Assembly (NCBI GenBank): GCA_031261945.1
Contig: JAISIQ010000084.1
Span: 1-8,280 of the forward strand
From: Methanobrevibacter sp.
GTDB taxonomy: Archaea > Methanobacteriota > Methanobacteria > Methanobacteriales > Methanobacteriaceae
Direction of reading: 5' to 3'
Length of the DNA stretch: 8,280 nucleotides
The notes under the pieces: generated by a model
What the model was told of the DNA's origin: nothing
The model's input: the letters and a program-made list of their open reading frames with translations, nothing else
The model's database searches: none
Program-made: the position numbers and the translations under genes
Shown here: positions 1 to 6,018 of the stretch, piece after piece
Position numbering within the stretch: position 1 is the first letter of the stretch
How the letters are laid out: every line of letters begins with the position of its first letter

Positions 1-1272
1 GATTTAATAGCTAAAGGAAAAGAAATAGCTGAAAAAAAAGATTCTGAGCTAGTAATCTATCTTAACAAAGGTTATAGTGCAAATCACGGCCCATTCTTTA
101 CACCCTATGAAGCAAGAGCTGAAATGGCTATTGCTGCTGGTGCTGATAAAGTAGTTCCTATTGAAGGTCTTCATCATCGTCTTACTCTTGCTTATAGTGT
201 TCCAATAAGAATAGCTATGATGATCGAAGATGGTGTAACTGATTATATTGATGCTGCTAATGTTTCAACAGAAAAAATACAACAATACTCTGAAAAATTT
301 GTAAAACAAGGCATTTTTGTTGGAATTCCTAGAAATCTTCCAAATCGTAATGTTATAAGATGGTTTGCTGTTAATGAATTCTTATATAAAAAATATAAGA
401 GAAATATGAAATTTCATATTATTCCTGAATTACAATCAATAGAAGAAGCTTCTGAAAAAGTTTCTGGAAGATATATTAGAAGAGCTATTCTTGAAAATGA
501 TATGAAAATACCTGAAGATGTAAAAAAGCTTCTTCCAAAATCAACCACTAAAATATTAGAAAGAGAAATCAAAAAAGGAACTATTCCTAAAGAAAGAAAT
601 TGGACAGATATTAACAAAAAATTAAATACCTATTCACGACCTAATCTAATGAAAATAGCTTATCTCAATGGAAAAGTTATTAATGAAATTATTAAAGGAA
701 GAGTTTATAGGGATGAAGAATCTATTTGGGCAACATTTCGGCGAGGCGGTTATGGTCCTGTCCTTACTCGTTTAGCTATTAGTGCAATTGAAGAAGAAGT
801 TACAAGAGAAGAAGTATTAAAATTAATGAGAAATTATGAAAAACAAGGTGTTATTCCTCCTGAACAAAGCATAGACAAAGTCATCGAAAGAGCTTGGTAT
901 GTTGCAAAAGAAAATCAACGAGGGATAAGTGCAAAAGAAGCAAATGATAAATTTAAAAGTCAAAACATTAAAACTCAAAAAATAGCTATTAATGATGTTC
1001 CTCTTGTCCTTGAAGCAGGATTAAATATAACAAAGTTTGAGGCAAAAAAGATCAATGAAGGACTTGAAGCAATGCTATATATCGATAAAGACAACAAAAT
1101 TTCTTGTGAGCTAAAAAAAGACAAATTTAAAATAAAAACAAACCTTAAATTACCTGCAGATAAAGTAACTTATCTTAAATATATTCTTGATTCTCATTTT
1201 ATCCCAATAACTGCAAAAACCATAAAAACAAAGAGAGGATTTAGAATAAGGATTAGCATCCATAATAATTGA
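1..1272 (+). CDS. TmcAL/COG1323-like nucleotidyltransferase, 5'-truncated by window edge
   Basis: The reading frame is open from base 1, so the start lies upstream; 423 residues are visible. The ATG at 124 is internal, because family-like sequence precedes it. Seen: a Rossmann-like nucleotidyltransferase stretch with NHGPFF (about residues 28-33) and EARAEMAIAAGAD, matching the GxFxQRGxPA...RxxMALxxGAD region of bacterial TmcAL. It is followed by an SxxxIR motif (SGRYIRRAI, about 156-164) typical of nucleotidyltransferases, then FRRGGYGPVLTRLAI, and a separate basic C-terminal domain. The N-terminal HxGH motif would lie before the window. Known of the family: bacterial TmcAL ligates acetate to the elongator tRNA-Met wobble cytidine using ATP. 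The archaeal substrate is not shown here, so an RNA-modifying or other nucleotidyl-transfer role is inference. It ends in TGA and is convergent with the minus-strand gene at 1336. It carries one perfect AATAGCTATT (981-990). Confidence 0.7.
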   Translation, partial: DLIAKGKEIAEKKDSELVIYLNKGYSANHGPFFTPYEARAEMAIAAGADKVVPIEGLHHRLTLAYSVPIRIAMMIEDGVTDYIDAANVSTEKIQQYSEKFVKQGIFVGIPRNLPNRNVIRWFAVNEFLYKKYKRNMKFHIIPELQSIEEASEKVSGRYIRRAILENDMKIPEDVKKLLPKSTTKILEREIKKGTIPKERNWTDINKKLNTYSRPNLMKIAYLNGKVINEIIKGRVYRDEESIWATFRRGGYGPVLTRLAISAIEEEVTREEVLKLMRNYEKQGVIPPEQSIDKVIERAWYVAKENQRGISAKEANDKFKSQNIKTQKIAINDVPLVLEAGLNITKFEAKKINEGLEAMLYIDKDNKISCELKKDKFKIKTNLKLPADKVTYLKYILDSHFIPITAKTIKTKRGFRIRISIHNN

Positions 1273-1335
1273 AATATAAAAAATATAAAAAGATAATAAA
1301 GATAATAAAAATAAAAAATTAGAAAATTAAAAAAA
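1273..1335 (-). terminator. U-rich terminator between convergent genes
   Basis: This 63-nt spacer is nearly pure A with some G and T on the plus strand. Read from the minus-strand gene ending at 1336, it gives several successive T tracts (runs of 5 to 7 T). Archaeal transcription commonly ends at such U tracts without a hairpin. A 9-nt repeat GATAATAAA occurs twice in tandem at 1292-1309. No hairpin was seen. The plus-strand gene has no comparable T run in the spacer; its first T-rich stretch is at about 1341-1360, inside the facing gene. The call rests on composition alone. Confidence 0.45.
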
Positions 1336-2112
1336 TTATAGATTTTTAAACTTATTTTTAATCGATACTAACAATTCATCGTCAATTTTTTTATTATCAA
1401 AAGAATAGGTATTTAAAAATTCTAAAATTTCTTCTAGTTCTTCATATTTTCTTTTAGAGTTATTGATTGAGTTTTTAATTCTTGATTTAGCTGAAAGCTC
1501 GAAATTTTTTCCTTCTGTAATAGCTATTACATCAAATAACTCTTTTTCTAAATCTAATTTTTTAGCTATTTCACAAGTTTCTATAAGAATAGCTGAAATT
1601 CCTTTAGTATAGATACTTCTAAGAACTTTAATTATAGAAGCATCCTCAATATCATTTCCAATGCTTTTAATATTTAATCCATATTCATTTAAAATAGCTA
1701 TTTTTTCTGAAATTGGTCCTGAAACATAAATAATAGAATTAATTGCATTAACCTTTCCAATAATAGATCCATTAATAAATTTATCTTCATCAATAACATT
1801 AGCTATTTTTTTAGCAGTGCTTGGAGATATATTATTTAAATCTATAAATATATCAGCATATTTTCCATATTTTTCAGCAATAGCTATTGCATTTGCAGGA
1901 CTTACAGAAGATATTAAAATATCACAAGATTTAGCCACATCTAAATAGCTATTTAAATCTTTAACATTAGAACTATCTATTAAATTTTTAGTTTTAGGAC
2001 TTCTTCCTTTTGATGAACTTAGAATATCACAGCCATTCTCTGAAAGTTTTGATGATAGAACAGATCCTACTTCTCCAAATCCTATAAATCCTACAATTAA
2101 TTTTTTATCCAT
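1336..2112 (-). CDS. NAD(P)-binding 6-phosphogluconate dehydrogenase-like protein with DUF1932 domain
   Basis: A 258-residue predicted oxidoreductase of the beta-hydroxyacid dehydrogenase superfamily. Seen: an N-terminal Rossmann fold with the glycine motif GFGEVG (residues 11-16); SSSKGRS after the second strand, whose basic and Ser residues suggest NADP(H) preference (inference); DLNNISPSTA (91-100), the family's DLNSVSP-type motif; and a helical C-terminal domain with IIKVLRSIYTKG (160-171), matching DUF1932 and holding the likely catalytic Lys162. The substrate is unknown; related enzymes oxidise or reduce small hydroxy acids. The ATG at 2112 is preceded by AGAGG (about 2119-2123), which overlaps the stop of the upstream DUF89 gene. 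The two genes are 9 nt apart and probably cotranscribed and translationally coupled. It carries four perfect AATAGCTATT copies (1519, 1693, 1879, 1944), the densest gene in the window. Confidence 0.8.
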   Translation of the reverse strand: MDKKLIVGFIGFGEVGSVLSSKLSENGCDILSSSKGRSPKTKNLIDSSNVKDLNSYLDVAKSCDILISSVSPANAIAIAEKYGKYADIFIDLNNISPSTAKKIANVIDEDKFINGSIIGKVNAINSIIYVSGPISEKIAILNEYGLNIKSIGNDIEDASIIKVLRSIYTKGISAILIETCEIAKKLDLEKELFDVIAITEGKNFELSAKSRIKNSINNSKRKYEELEEILEFLNTYSFDNKKIDDELLVSIKNKFKNL

Positions 2113-2121
2113 AAAGTGCCT

Positions 2122-2997
2122 CTAAGTTTTAAGCTTAGTTAAAACCATATCTCCTTCCTCAATACCAATATCTTTAGCTATTGCACTACACTTCGCACAA
2201 AGTAAACAAAAAATATCTTTATTTTCTATTTCCTTATCTAGTTCAGTTAATCCTTCATAATTTCCAAGACCTTTTGAAATTATTAAATCATGACTTTTGA
2301 ATATTTCCTTGAAATCTGGAGACAAATCTTCATAAATAATACCTACAGAATCAGTTCCAGTTGTAGTGAGTTTAGCTATTTTATCTAGTCCAATAGCTAA
2401 TGCATCTTCTAAACATGCATCATTTAAAATTGGTTTATCTTTTAAAGCTACAGTAATATCAATATTATAATCATTGACTAATTTTTCAATTAGTAATTTA
2501 TCAAAAACAATTTCTCCAGTATTATCAGCTAAATATAATATAGAATCTGCATTTTGTATGGTTTTCTCAAAAATAGCTATTTCATTAATAGCTAAATCTT
2601 TATTTAAGCTATTAAAAATCATTTCTTCCAGATCTATATCTAATCCTAATGCTCCAAAATCAAGAATGTTACCAATAATAGCTATTTTCACAAAATTTTC
2701 TAAGCTATTATCTTTTTTTAATATTTCTTTAGCTTTAGGAAGAAGATCAATAGCTATTTTGTTTCCTATTTCTTTTTCTTTAATATAAGGATCCAAACAA
2801 CTTGTCTTCTCTTTAATCATTCGATGCATATTAGTTCCAAGTTTATTAGAAGAAGCTCCTTTTTTATAATTTTTAGCCAAATATTCATAAATTGATTTCA
2901 TTAATTCAATTTTTAAATCATTATCATTAGTTGCTAAATCCATAGCTTCTCTGGCTTGACGAAGAAAACAAGCTCCGCACTCGTAATAAACTTTCAT
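2122..2997 (-). CDS. DUF89/ARMT1-like metal-dependent phosphatase
   Basis: A 291-residue member of the DUF89 (ARMT1-like) family, close in length to the archaeal AF1104-type members. Seen: an N-terminal CGAC (Cys7, Cys10) typical of the CxxC-bearing subfamily; GNILDFG (109-115); ADNTGEIVFD (157-166), the metal-binding Asp-Asn/Gly-Glu core; DKPILNDA (187-194); SKGLGNYEGL (241-250); and a Cys-rich CLLCAKC (264-270) near the end. Known of the family: DUF89 proteins are divalent-metal-dependent phosphatases proposed to remove damaged or surplus phosphorylated metabolites; eukaryotic PANK4 carries such a domain acting on phosphopantetheine derivatives. The substrate here is unknown. The ATG at 2997 has a good Shine-Dalgarno AAAGGA (3005-3010), 7 nt away. 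It is the first gene of a two-gene unit with the dehydrogenase-like gene. It contains three perfect AATAGCTATT palindromes. Confidence 0.85.
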   Translation of the reverse strand: MKVYYECGACFLRQAREAMDLATNDNDLKIELMKSIYEYLAKNYKKGASSNKLGTNMHRMIKEKTSCLDPYIKEKEIGNKIAIDLLPKAKEILKKDNSLENFVKIAIIGNILDFGALGLDIDLEEMIFNSLNKDLAINEIAIFEKTIQNADSILYLADNTGEIVFDKLLIEKLVNDYNIDITVALKDKPILNDACLEDALAIGLDKIAKLTTTGTDSVGIIYEDLSPDFKEIFKSHDLIISKGLGNYEGLTELDKEIENKDIFCLLCAKCSAIAKDIGIEEGDMVLTKLKT

Positions 2998-3004
2998 AAA
3001 ATTT

Positions 3005-3010
3005 TCCTTT
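3005..3010 (-). promoter_or_regulatory. Ribosome binding site of the DUF89 gene
   Basis: The minus strand reads AAAGGA followed by 7 nt and then ATG at 2997. This is the clearest Shine-Dalgarno in the window and fixes the start of the DUF89 protein. A TATA-like AATAATATA lies about 20-30 nt further upstream (about 3028-3037), so this gene may have its own promoter rather than depend only on read-through from the thiolase gene. Confidence 0.55.
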
Positions 3011-3063
3011 ATATTCTTTATATTCCGTATATTATTAATTATTATAGTTTAATTATTATATTA

Positions 3064-3117
3064 TCAATGATTATTATACTTATTATGATTATTATGCTCA
3101 TTATGATTATTATGATT
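3064..3117. repeat. 9-nt tandem repeat (ATTATGATT), about six units
   Basis: Consecutive 9-mers read TCAATGATT, ATTATACTT, ATTATGATT, ATTATGCTC, ATTATGATT, ATTATGATT. Three units are identical and three differ by two or three bases, and a degenerate seventh overlaps the end of the thiolase gene. The array sits between the stop of the NcsA/TtuA gene (3119) and the promoter region of the DUF89 gene. The plus-strand frame through it is a run of Ile/Met and is not a gene. It could be a slippage-generated microsatellite or part of a 3' end; no function is shown. Confidence 0.75.
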
Positions 3118-3118
3118 A

Positions 3119-4036
3119 TTATTCTAATTCTTTTAAAAAAGTACATGCACGACATATTTCATTTGAAGAAGGCTCACCGCAAATTTCACATTTTTCAAAC
3201 TTATATTCACTTTTATATTTGTCCTTAATAGCTATTTTAATCTTATCAAAACCACGAAGCGTTGAATACATTATAGTTGGATGATTTTCAGATAAATCTT
3301 TTATTATTTTTGATATTTCTCCTCTAAATGATGTTTGTGCATAGGGACATCCTGCAAAATGAACTTCAAGATCTTTAGCTATTGCATATAAAGCTATTTC
3401 TTTTTCTGGAATTTCCCTAAGAGGTTTTATTTTTGGTGTAAAAAGCTTACTTTTAGAAACTGTCTTTGGACCAATCTTAGTTAAGTTTTCTATATTTCCT
3501 TCTAGATAATTCATTAAAATAGCTTGTGTTTCATCATCAAGGTTATGACCAGTAGCTATTTTTGTTGCATTAAATTCCCTAGCTACTCTGTTGATTATCC
3601 ATCTCCTAAATACTCCACAATAAGTACAAGATCCCCTATGGTTTGGGTTTTTCATAATTTCATCAAGAGTTAATCCAAAAGATTCTTTAAATGAAACAAC
3701 TTTATGAGGAATAGCTAATTTTTTTATGTGGTTTTTAGCTATTTCAACACCATCATTTCTATATCCAGATATTCCTTCATCAATTGTAACAGCGCAAAGA
3801 TCTATTATTCTTCTTTTATAAAGATCATATAATATATCAAGAAGAGCTACGCTATCTTTACCCCCAGATAAAGCCACAAGAACTTTATCTCCTTTTTCAA
3901 TGAGGTTTTCTTTCTTTATGGTCTTAATAACCTTTTTTTGAATATTTTCTATAAAACAATCCTTACATAATAGCTGTCCAGACTGCTTTCTTTTTATAAT
4001 GACTTTAGAATTGCCACATTTAGTACAAACTTCCAT
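3119..4036 (-). CDS. ncsA: tRNA 2-thiolation protein NcsA/TtuA family (PP-loop ATPase)
   Basis: A 305-residue PP-loop enzyme that adenylates a tRNA uridine and replaces its 2-oxygen with sulfur. Seen: an N-terminal zinc finger CTKC...CKDC (Cys4, 7, 24, 27); the PP-loop SGGKDS (57-62); catalytic or cluster-binding cysteines in CTYC (137, 140) and AGCPYA (230); GHNLDDETQ (163-171); and a C-terminal zinc finger CEIC...CRAC (283-298). This full set matches the Ncs6/NcsA/TtuA group, whose three central cysteines hold a 4Fe-4S cluster in studied members. Whether the target is U34 (NcsA) or T54 (TtuA) cannot be told from sequence alone; NcsA is the likelier archaeal assignment. The start at 4036 lacks a clear Shine-Dalgarno. 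A TATA-like box about 35 nt upstream suggests a short-leader transcript. Confidence 0.9.
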   Translation of the reverse strand: MEVCTKCGNSKVIIKRKQSGQLLCKDCFIENIQKKVIKTIKKENLIEKGDKVLVALSGGKDSVALLDILYDLYKRRIIDLCAVTIDEGISGYRNDGVEIAKNHIKKLAIPHKVVSFKESFGLTLDEIMKNPNHRGSCTYCGVFRRWIINRVAREFNATKIATGHNLDDETQAILMNYLEGNIENLTKIGPKTVSKSKLFTPKIKPLREIPEKEIALYAIAKDLEVHFAGCPYAQTSFRGEISKIIKDLSENHPTIMYSTLRGFDKIKIAIKDKYKSEYKFEKCEICGEPSSNEICRACTFLKELE

Positions 4037-4389
4037 ATTATCTAAATTACATATTAATTTTATTTAAATTATATATTAATTTTATGTTTATATTTTATAT
4101 TAAAATTATATAAAATTATATCTAATTATATAAAATCATAACTAAATTATATCTAAATCATATTTAAAAAAAATATTAAAAATAGTTAAAAATATTAGAT
4201 ATAGAACCCATATTAACAATAATAACATTAATATTAATAATATTAATCACATTAGTTAAAATAGTTAGTATTACTAAAATAATTAGTATTGCTATAATTA
4301 TTATTGCTAAAAAAGTTAGTATGAGAATATAATAGTATGAAATATAATCATAATGTAAAAATATAAAACTCTTAATAATCTAAGATACT
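4037..4389. other. 353-nt divergent intergenic region with short direct repeats
   Basis: No gene is seen. The stretch is almost entirely A/T and separates the divergent thiolase and exported-protein genes. It holds a 13-nt direct repeat ATATTAATTTTAT at 4051-4063 and 4073-4085 (22-nt period), a second 13-nt repeat AAATTATATCTAA at 4113-4125 and 4144-4156 (31-nt period), and an odd-centred perfect palindrome TTAGTATTACTAA at 4265-4277 with partial copies TTAGTATT at 4283-4290 and GTTAGTAT at 4315-4322. Promoters for both flanking genes must lie here. A minus-strand TATA-like element (TATATAAT) lies at about 4067-4074 for the thiolase gene. Low complexity makes some repeats expected by chance. 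Confidence 0.6.
4359..4366 (+). promoter_or_regulatory. Candidate TATA box of the exported-protein gene
   Basis: AAATATAA is centred about 27 nt before the ATG at 4390. Archaeal transcription usually starts about 25 nt downstream of the TATA centre, so the transcript would begin at or very near the start codon. This fits the lack of any Shine-Dalgarno before that ATG. In such an AT-rich region TATA-like strings are common, so the call is tentative. Confidence 0.35.
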
Positions 4390-4989
4390 ATGTCTAAAAA
4401 ATGCCAAAAAACATCATATTTAGCTGTTTTAGTTCTTGTAATAGGCATAATAGCTATTATATCTGCTTATGCTTATTTTGGATATGAAAGTGCTGGAGAA
4501 AATATTAGAAAAAATATTACTAATAATGAACATCATTTAGATAATAGTAATTTAAATAATAGCAATATAGATCGTAGTATAGAAATTAAAGGAAAAGAAA
4601 TAGCTATTAATGGTTTAAAGTGCTTAATTCCAAATAGCTATCAAAAGGGTTCAATAGTTGTAAAGCCTGGAATAAACACATATGAAGGAATGAATGGTTC
4701 TATTTATATTACTGTTTATAATAATTCAAATGAAGGAAATGCAGTTTATAATGGAGATCTTGAATATTTTGCTTATGGGAAATTTAATGAAGATAATAAT
4801 CCAAAAAGAGAAAATATCACTTTAGAAGGACATGATATACTATATGTTACTCAACATTCCGATATTCGAGGAAATTATAGATTAACTTATTTTAAAGTTA
4901 ATGATAAAAAAGTTATGATCGAATATCTAGGAAATGAACTTACAGATGACATTAAAACAATTATTCTGAGTTTTTATAAATTAAATTAA
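4390..4989 (+). CDS. Membrane-anchored exported protein of unknown function
   Basis: 199 residues, family not recognised. Seen: a short basic N-terminus (MSKKCQK), one hydrophobic segment at about residues 10-30, then an Asn-rich polar linker (about 37-61) and a roughly 135-residue domain with alternating hydrophobic strands. This is the layout of a protein held in the membrane by an uncleaved signal anchor with its domain outside. Five N-glycosylation sequons (Asn42, 56, 102, 111, 142) fit surface exposure, since archaea glycosylate at such sites. The domain begins near KGKEIAINGLKCLIPNSY and is rich in Tyr, Asn and Gly. Short lipid-anchored or single-pass proteins of this kind are common in gut Methanobacteriales. 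The gene stands alone, divergent from the thiolase gene and convergent with the toxin-antitoxin pair. Three copies of the palindrome or near-copies (4449, 4599, 4633) match the host pattern and argue against very recent arrival. Confidence 0.65.
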   Translation: MSKKCQKTSYLAVLVLVIGIIAIISAYAYFGYESAGENIRKNITNNEHHLDNSNLNNSNIDRSIEIKGKEIAINGLKCLIPNSYQKGSIVVKPGINTYEGMNGSIYITVYNNSNEGNAVYNGDLEYFAYGKFNEDNNPKRENITLEGHDILYVTQHSDIRGNYRLTYFKVNDKKVMIEYLGNELTDDIKTIILSFYKLN

Positions 4990-5112
4990 TAAAATAAGAT
5001 ATGAATTATATGATTCAAATAATCCAAGTTTTATTGATGACATATCGCAACCATAAAAGGCAAACCAGAAAATGAAATTTAAATAATAATATTTAAATAA
5101 TTTATTATTCAA
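4990..5112. other. Convergent intergenic spacer with possible coding remnant
   Basis: The spacer lies between the exported-protein gene and the antitoxin-like gene. Bases 5038-5074 are richer in C and G than other spacers. The frame from about 4996 reads a protein-like string (RYELYDSNNPSFIDDISQP), then a stop, then KAKPENEI. This may be a decayed gene end, but it is too short to identify. A second frame (5001-5075) could encode 24 residues and has no supporting signal. An A/T inverted repeat AATAATA...TATTATT (about 5083-5109) lies just after the antitoxin-like stop and could mark transcript ends. Confidence 0.3.
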
Positions 5113-5541
5113 TTAAATAGCTATTTCTAACTTATCATAATTAAAAACAGGAATTTTACTATTTTTATTTCCATTTTTAATTTCTATAAATCCCTCTTTT
5201 TCTAATAAATTAACTTTTCGCTGAATTGTACTAATATCTCGTCCAGCTAAATCAGCTAATTCTTTAATAGACTGTGGTTTTTGATTTTTAATATATCCCA
5301 TTAAATTTACATCTTTCATAGTTATTTCTGGATTTTCCGTGTAAATCAATCGAGTCTCTCTTAACTCTTCATCAGGATGTTTTAAAAAATATTCCCAATC
5401 TTCTAAATCAAGTTCTAATTTAACATTTCCATCTCCTCTTTCAAATACTCTTTTAAGTTTATCAATTGATCCATAAATTTTTTCAAAATCTTTAACTAAT
5501 TCTTTTCCTTTTAATTCTTTAACTAATGTTATTTCAATCAT
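5113..5541 (-). CDS. HVO_A0114-like winged-helix DNA-binding protein, probable antitoxin (TumA-like)
   Basis: 142 residues. Seen: an acidic N-terminal half with an LDLEDWEYFLKHPDEELR segment (about 44-61), then a winged helix-turn-helix (about 78-135) with SIKELADLAGRDISTIQRKV. It ends in a PVFNYDKLEIAI strand, very like the GRDVxxVxRDVxxLExxGLI...PxxxYDxIxIxI pattern of HVO_A0114-family regulators. Members of that family are found as the antitoxin (TumA) beside TumE toxins, and the same arrangement is seen here. An upstream in-frame TTG at 5556 extends the frame, but GGAG (5551-5554) lies 9 nt before the ATG at 5541, so that start was chosen. The start overlaps the upstream toxin-like gene by 8 nt, indicating translational coupling. 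It probably binds its own promoter. The last codons are one perfect AATAGCTATT. Confidence 0.7.
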   Translation of the reverse strand: MIEITLVKELKGKELVKDFEKIYGSIDKLKRVFERGDGNVKLELDLEDWEYFLKHPDEELRETRLIYTENPEITMKDVNLMGYIKNQKPQSIKELADLAGRDISTIQRKVNLLEKEGFIEIKNGNKNSKIPVFNYDKLEIAI

Positions 5542-5818
5542 GATAAACATCTCCAATTAACTTTTTAATTAATATAAGTTTATTGATTTTTTGATATTTT
5601 CTTAAATGATGTTGTATAATAAAAAATACAATATTCGCATCATCATATAAAACAGGGATATGAATTCCATTAGCTTTAAAGTGTATATGTGGAAATCCAT
5701 GGAAATTATCTAATCTTATATCATCAGGCATTATAACAATAGCCCATCCCCGATAAGATTCGCGAAAATAAACATTTTTATCTTCAATTGTCATAATTTT
5801 ACTATTTATATTTTTCAT
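5534..5818 (-). CDS. Small TumE-like protein, probable toxin
   Basis: 94 residues, assigned mainly from context. Seen: RESYRGWAIVIM (about 19-30), then DNFHGFPHIHF (37-47), and a basic helical C-terminus (about 62-88, LRKYQKINKLILIKKLI). The DN-x(2)-G-x(2)-HxH pattern recalls the DNxxGxGDHRH motif of TumE (DUF6516) toxins, and the gene lies directly upstream of and overlaps an HVO_A0114-like antitoxin, the order usual for TumE-TumA. The protein is near the short end for that family and the motif match is partial, so it may be a divergent or different small toxin with paired histidines. The start at 5818 is preceded by GAGAT at about 5822-5826; Met9 (5794) is an alternative. No TAGCTA core occurs in this gene, unlike most of its neighbours, which weakly fits acquisition from outside. 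Confidence 0.5.
   Translation of the reverse strand: MKNINSKIMTIEDKNVYFRESYRGWAIVIMPDDIRLDNFHGFPHIHFKANGIHIPVLYDDANIVFFIIQHHLRKYQKINKLILIKKLIGDVYHD
5551..5554 (-). promoter_or_regulatory. Shine-Dalgarno choosing the antitoxin start
   Basis: The minus strand reads GGAG, then 9 nt, then ATG at 5541. The site lies inside the end of the toxin-like gene. The longer frame beginning at TTG 5556 would place this GGAG at its own first codons with no site upstream, so the ATG at 5541 is the better start. Confidence 0.5.
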
Positions 5819-6018
5819 TTTAATCTCATAAATACTTTTTTATTAATATAATAATTGCATAAAATACAATTCTTTTAAATATAAAAATTAAAAACAAAGT
5901 AATACTTAATAAAATAATAGTATTAAATATTAATAATAATCATTTAAAAAGTAATACTATATAAAATTTATGATGAAAAATAAAATTAATATTAGACAAA
6001 ATATTAATTAGAATAAAA
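5819..6018. other. 200-nt intergenic region upstream of the toxin-antitoxin pair
   Basis: No gene is seen. The region separates the ogt stop from the toxin-like start; all three genes are on the minus strand. It must hold the toxin-antitoxin promoter (TATA-like ATTATATTAATA on the minus strand at about 5841-5852) and probably the end of the ogt transcript, with a T-rich minus-strand tract at about 5977-5995. It also holds the 11-mer AAAGTAATACT twice (5896-5906 and 5948-5958), with an inverted core AGTATTA at 5919-5925. Confidence 0.5.
5853..5871. promoter_or_regulatory. Candidate operator: inverted repeat AATTG-N9-CAATT
   Basis: The arms AATTG (5853-5857) and CAATT (5867-5871) are perfectly inverted with a 9-nt centre. 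The repeat lies directly upstream of the presumed TATA region and about 35-53 nt before the toxin-like start. A winged-helix antitoxin that represses its own operon would be expected to bind such a site. There is no direct evidence of binding, and 5-bp arms can occur by chance in AT-rich DNA. Confidence 0.3.

Noticed and set aside
2474..2788. Plus-strand 104-residue frame
   Set aside because: It is antisense to the DUF89 core, has no promoter or ribosome site, and has Ser/Ile/Lys-biased composition typical of a reverse-strand shadow.
3064..3117. CRISPR array
   Set aside because: The units are 9 nt and directly abutting with no unique spacers, and no cas gene is present.
2956..3228. Plus-strand 90-residue hydrophobic frame
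   Set aside because: Its Ile/Met-rich part is just the translated 9-nt tandem repeat, and both ends are antisense to well-supported genes.
5542..5556. TTG start at 5556 for the antitoxin-like gene
   Set aside because: It has no ribosome site of its own. The GGAG inside it serves the ATG at 5541, and the added residues MEMFI are not like the family.
5113..5818. Depletion of AATAGCTATT in the toxin-antitoxin pair as proof of recent transfer
   Set aside because: One copy is present at the antitoxin end, and only about one would be expected in 700 nt at the window's own density. The difference is too small to rely on.
5948..6003. Plus-strand TATA-like TATATAAA (5960-5967) followed by ATGATG and a 13-codon frame
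   Set aside because: The frame is very short, has no ribosome site and runs toward the antisense side of ogt. TATA-like strings are frequent in this AT-rich DNA.
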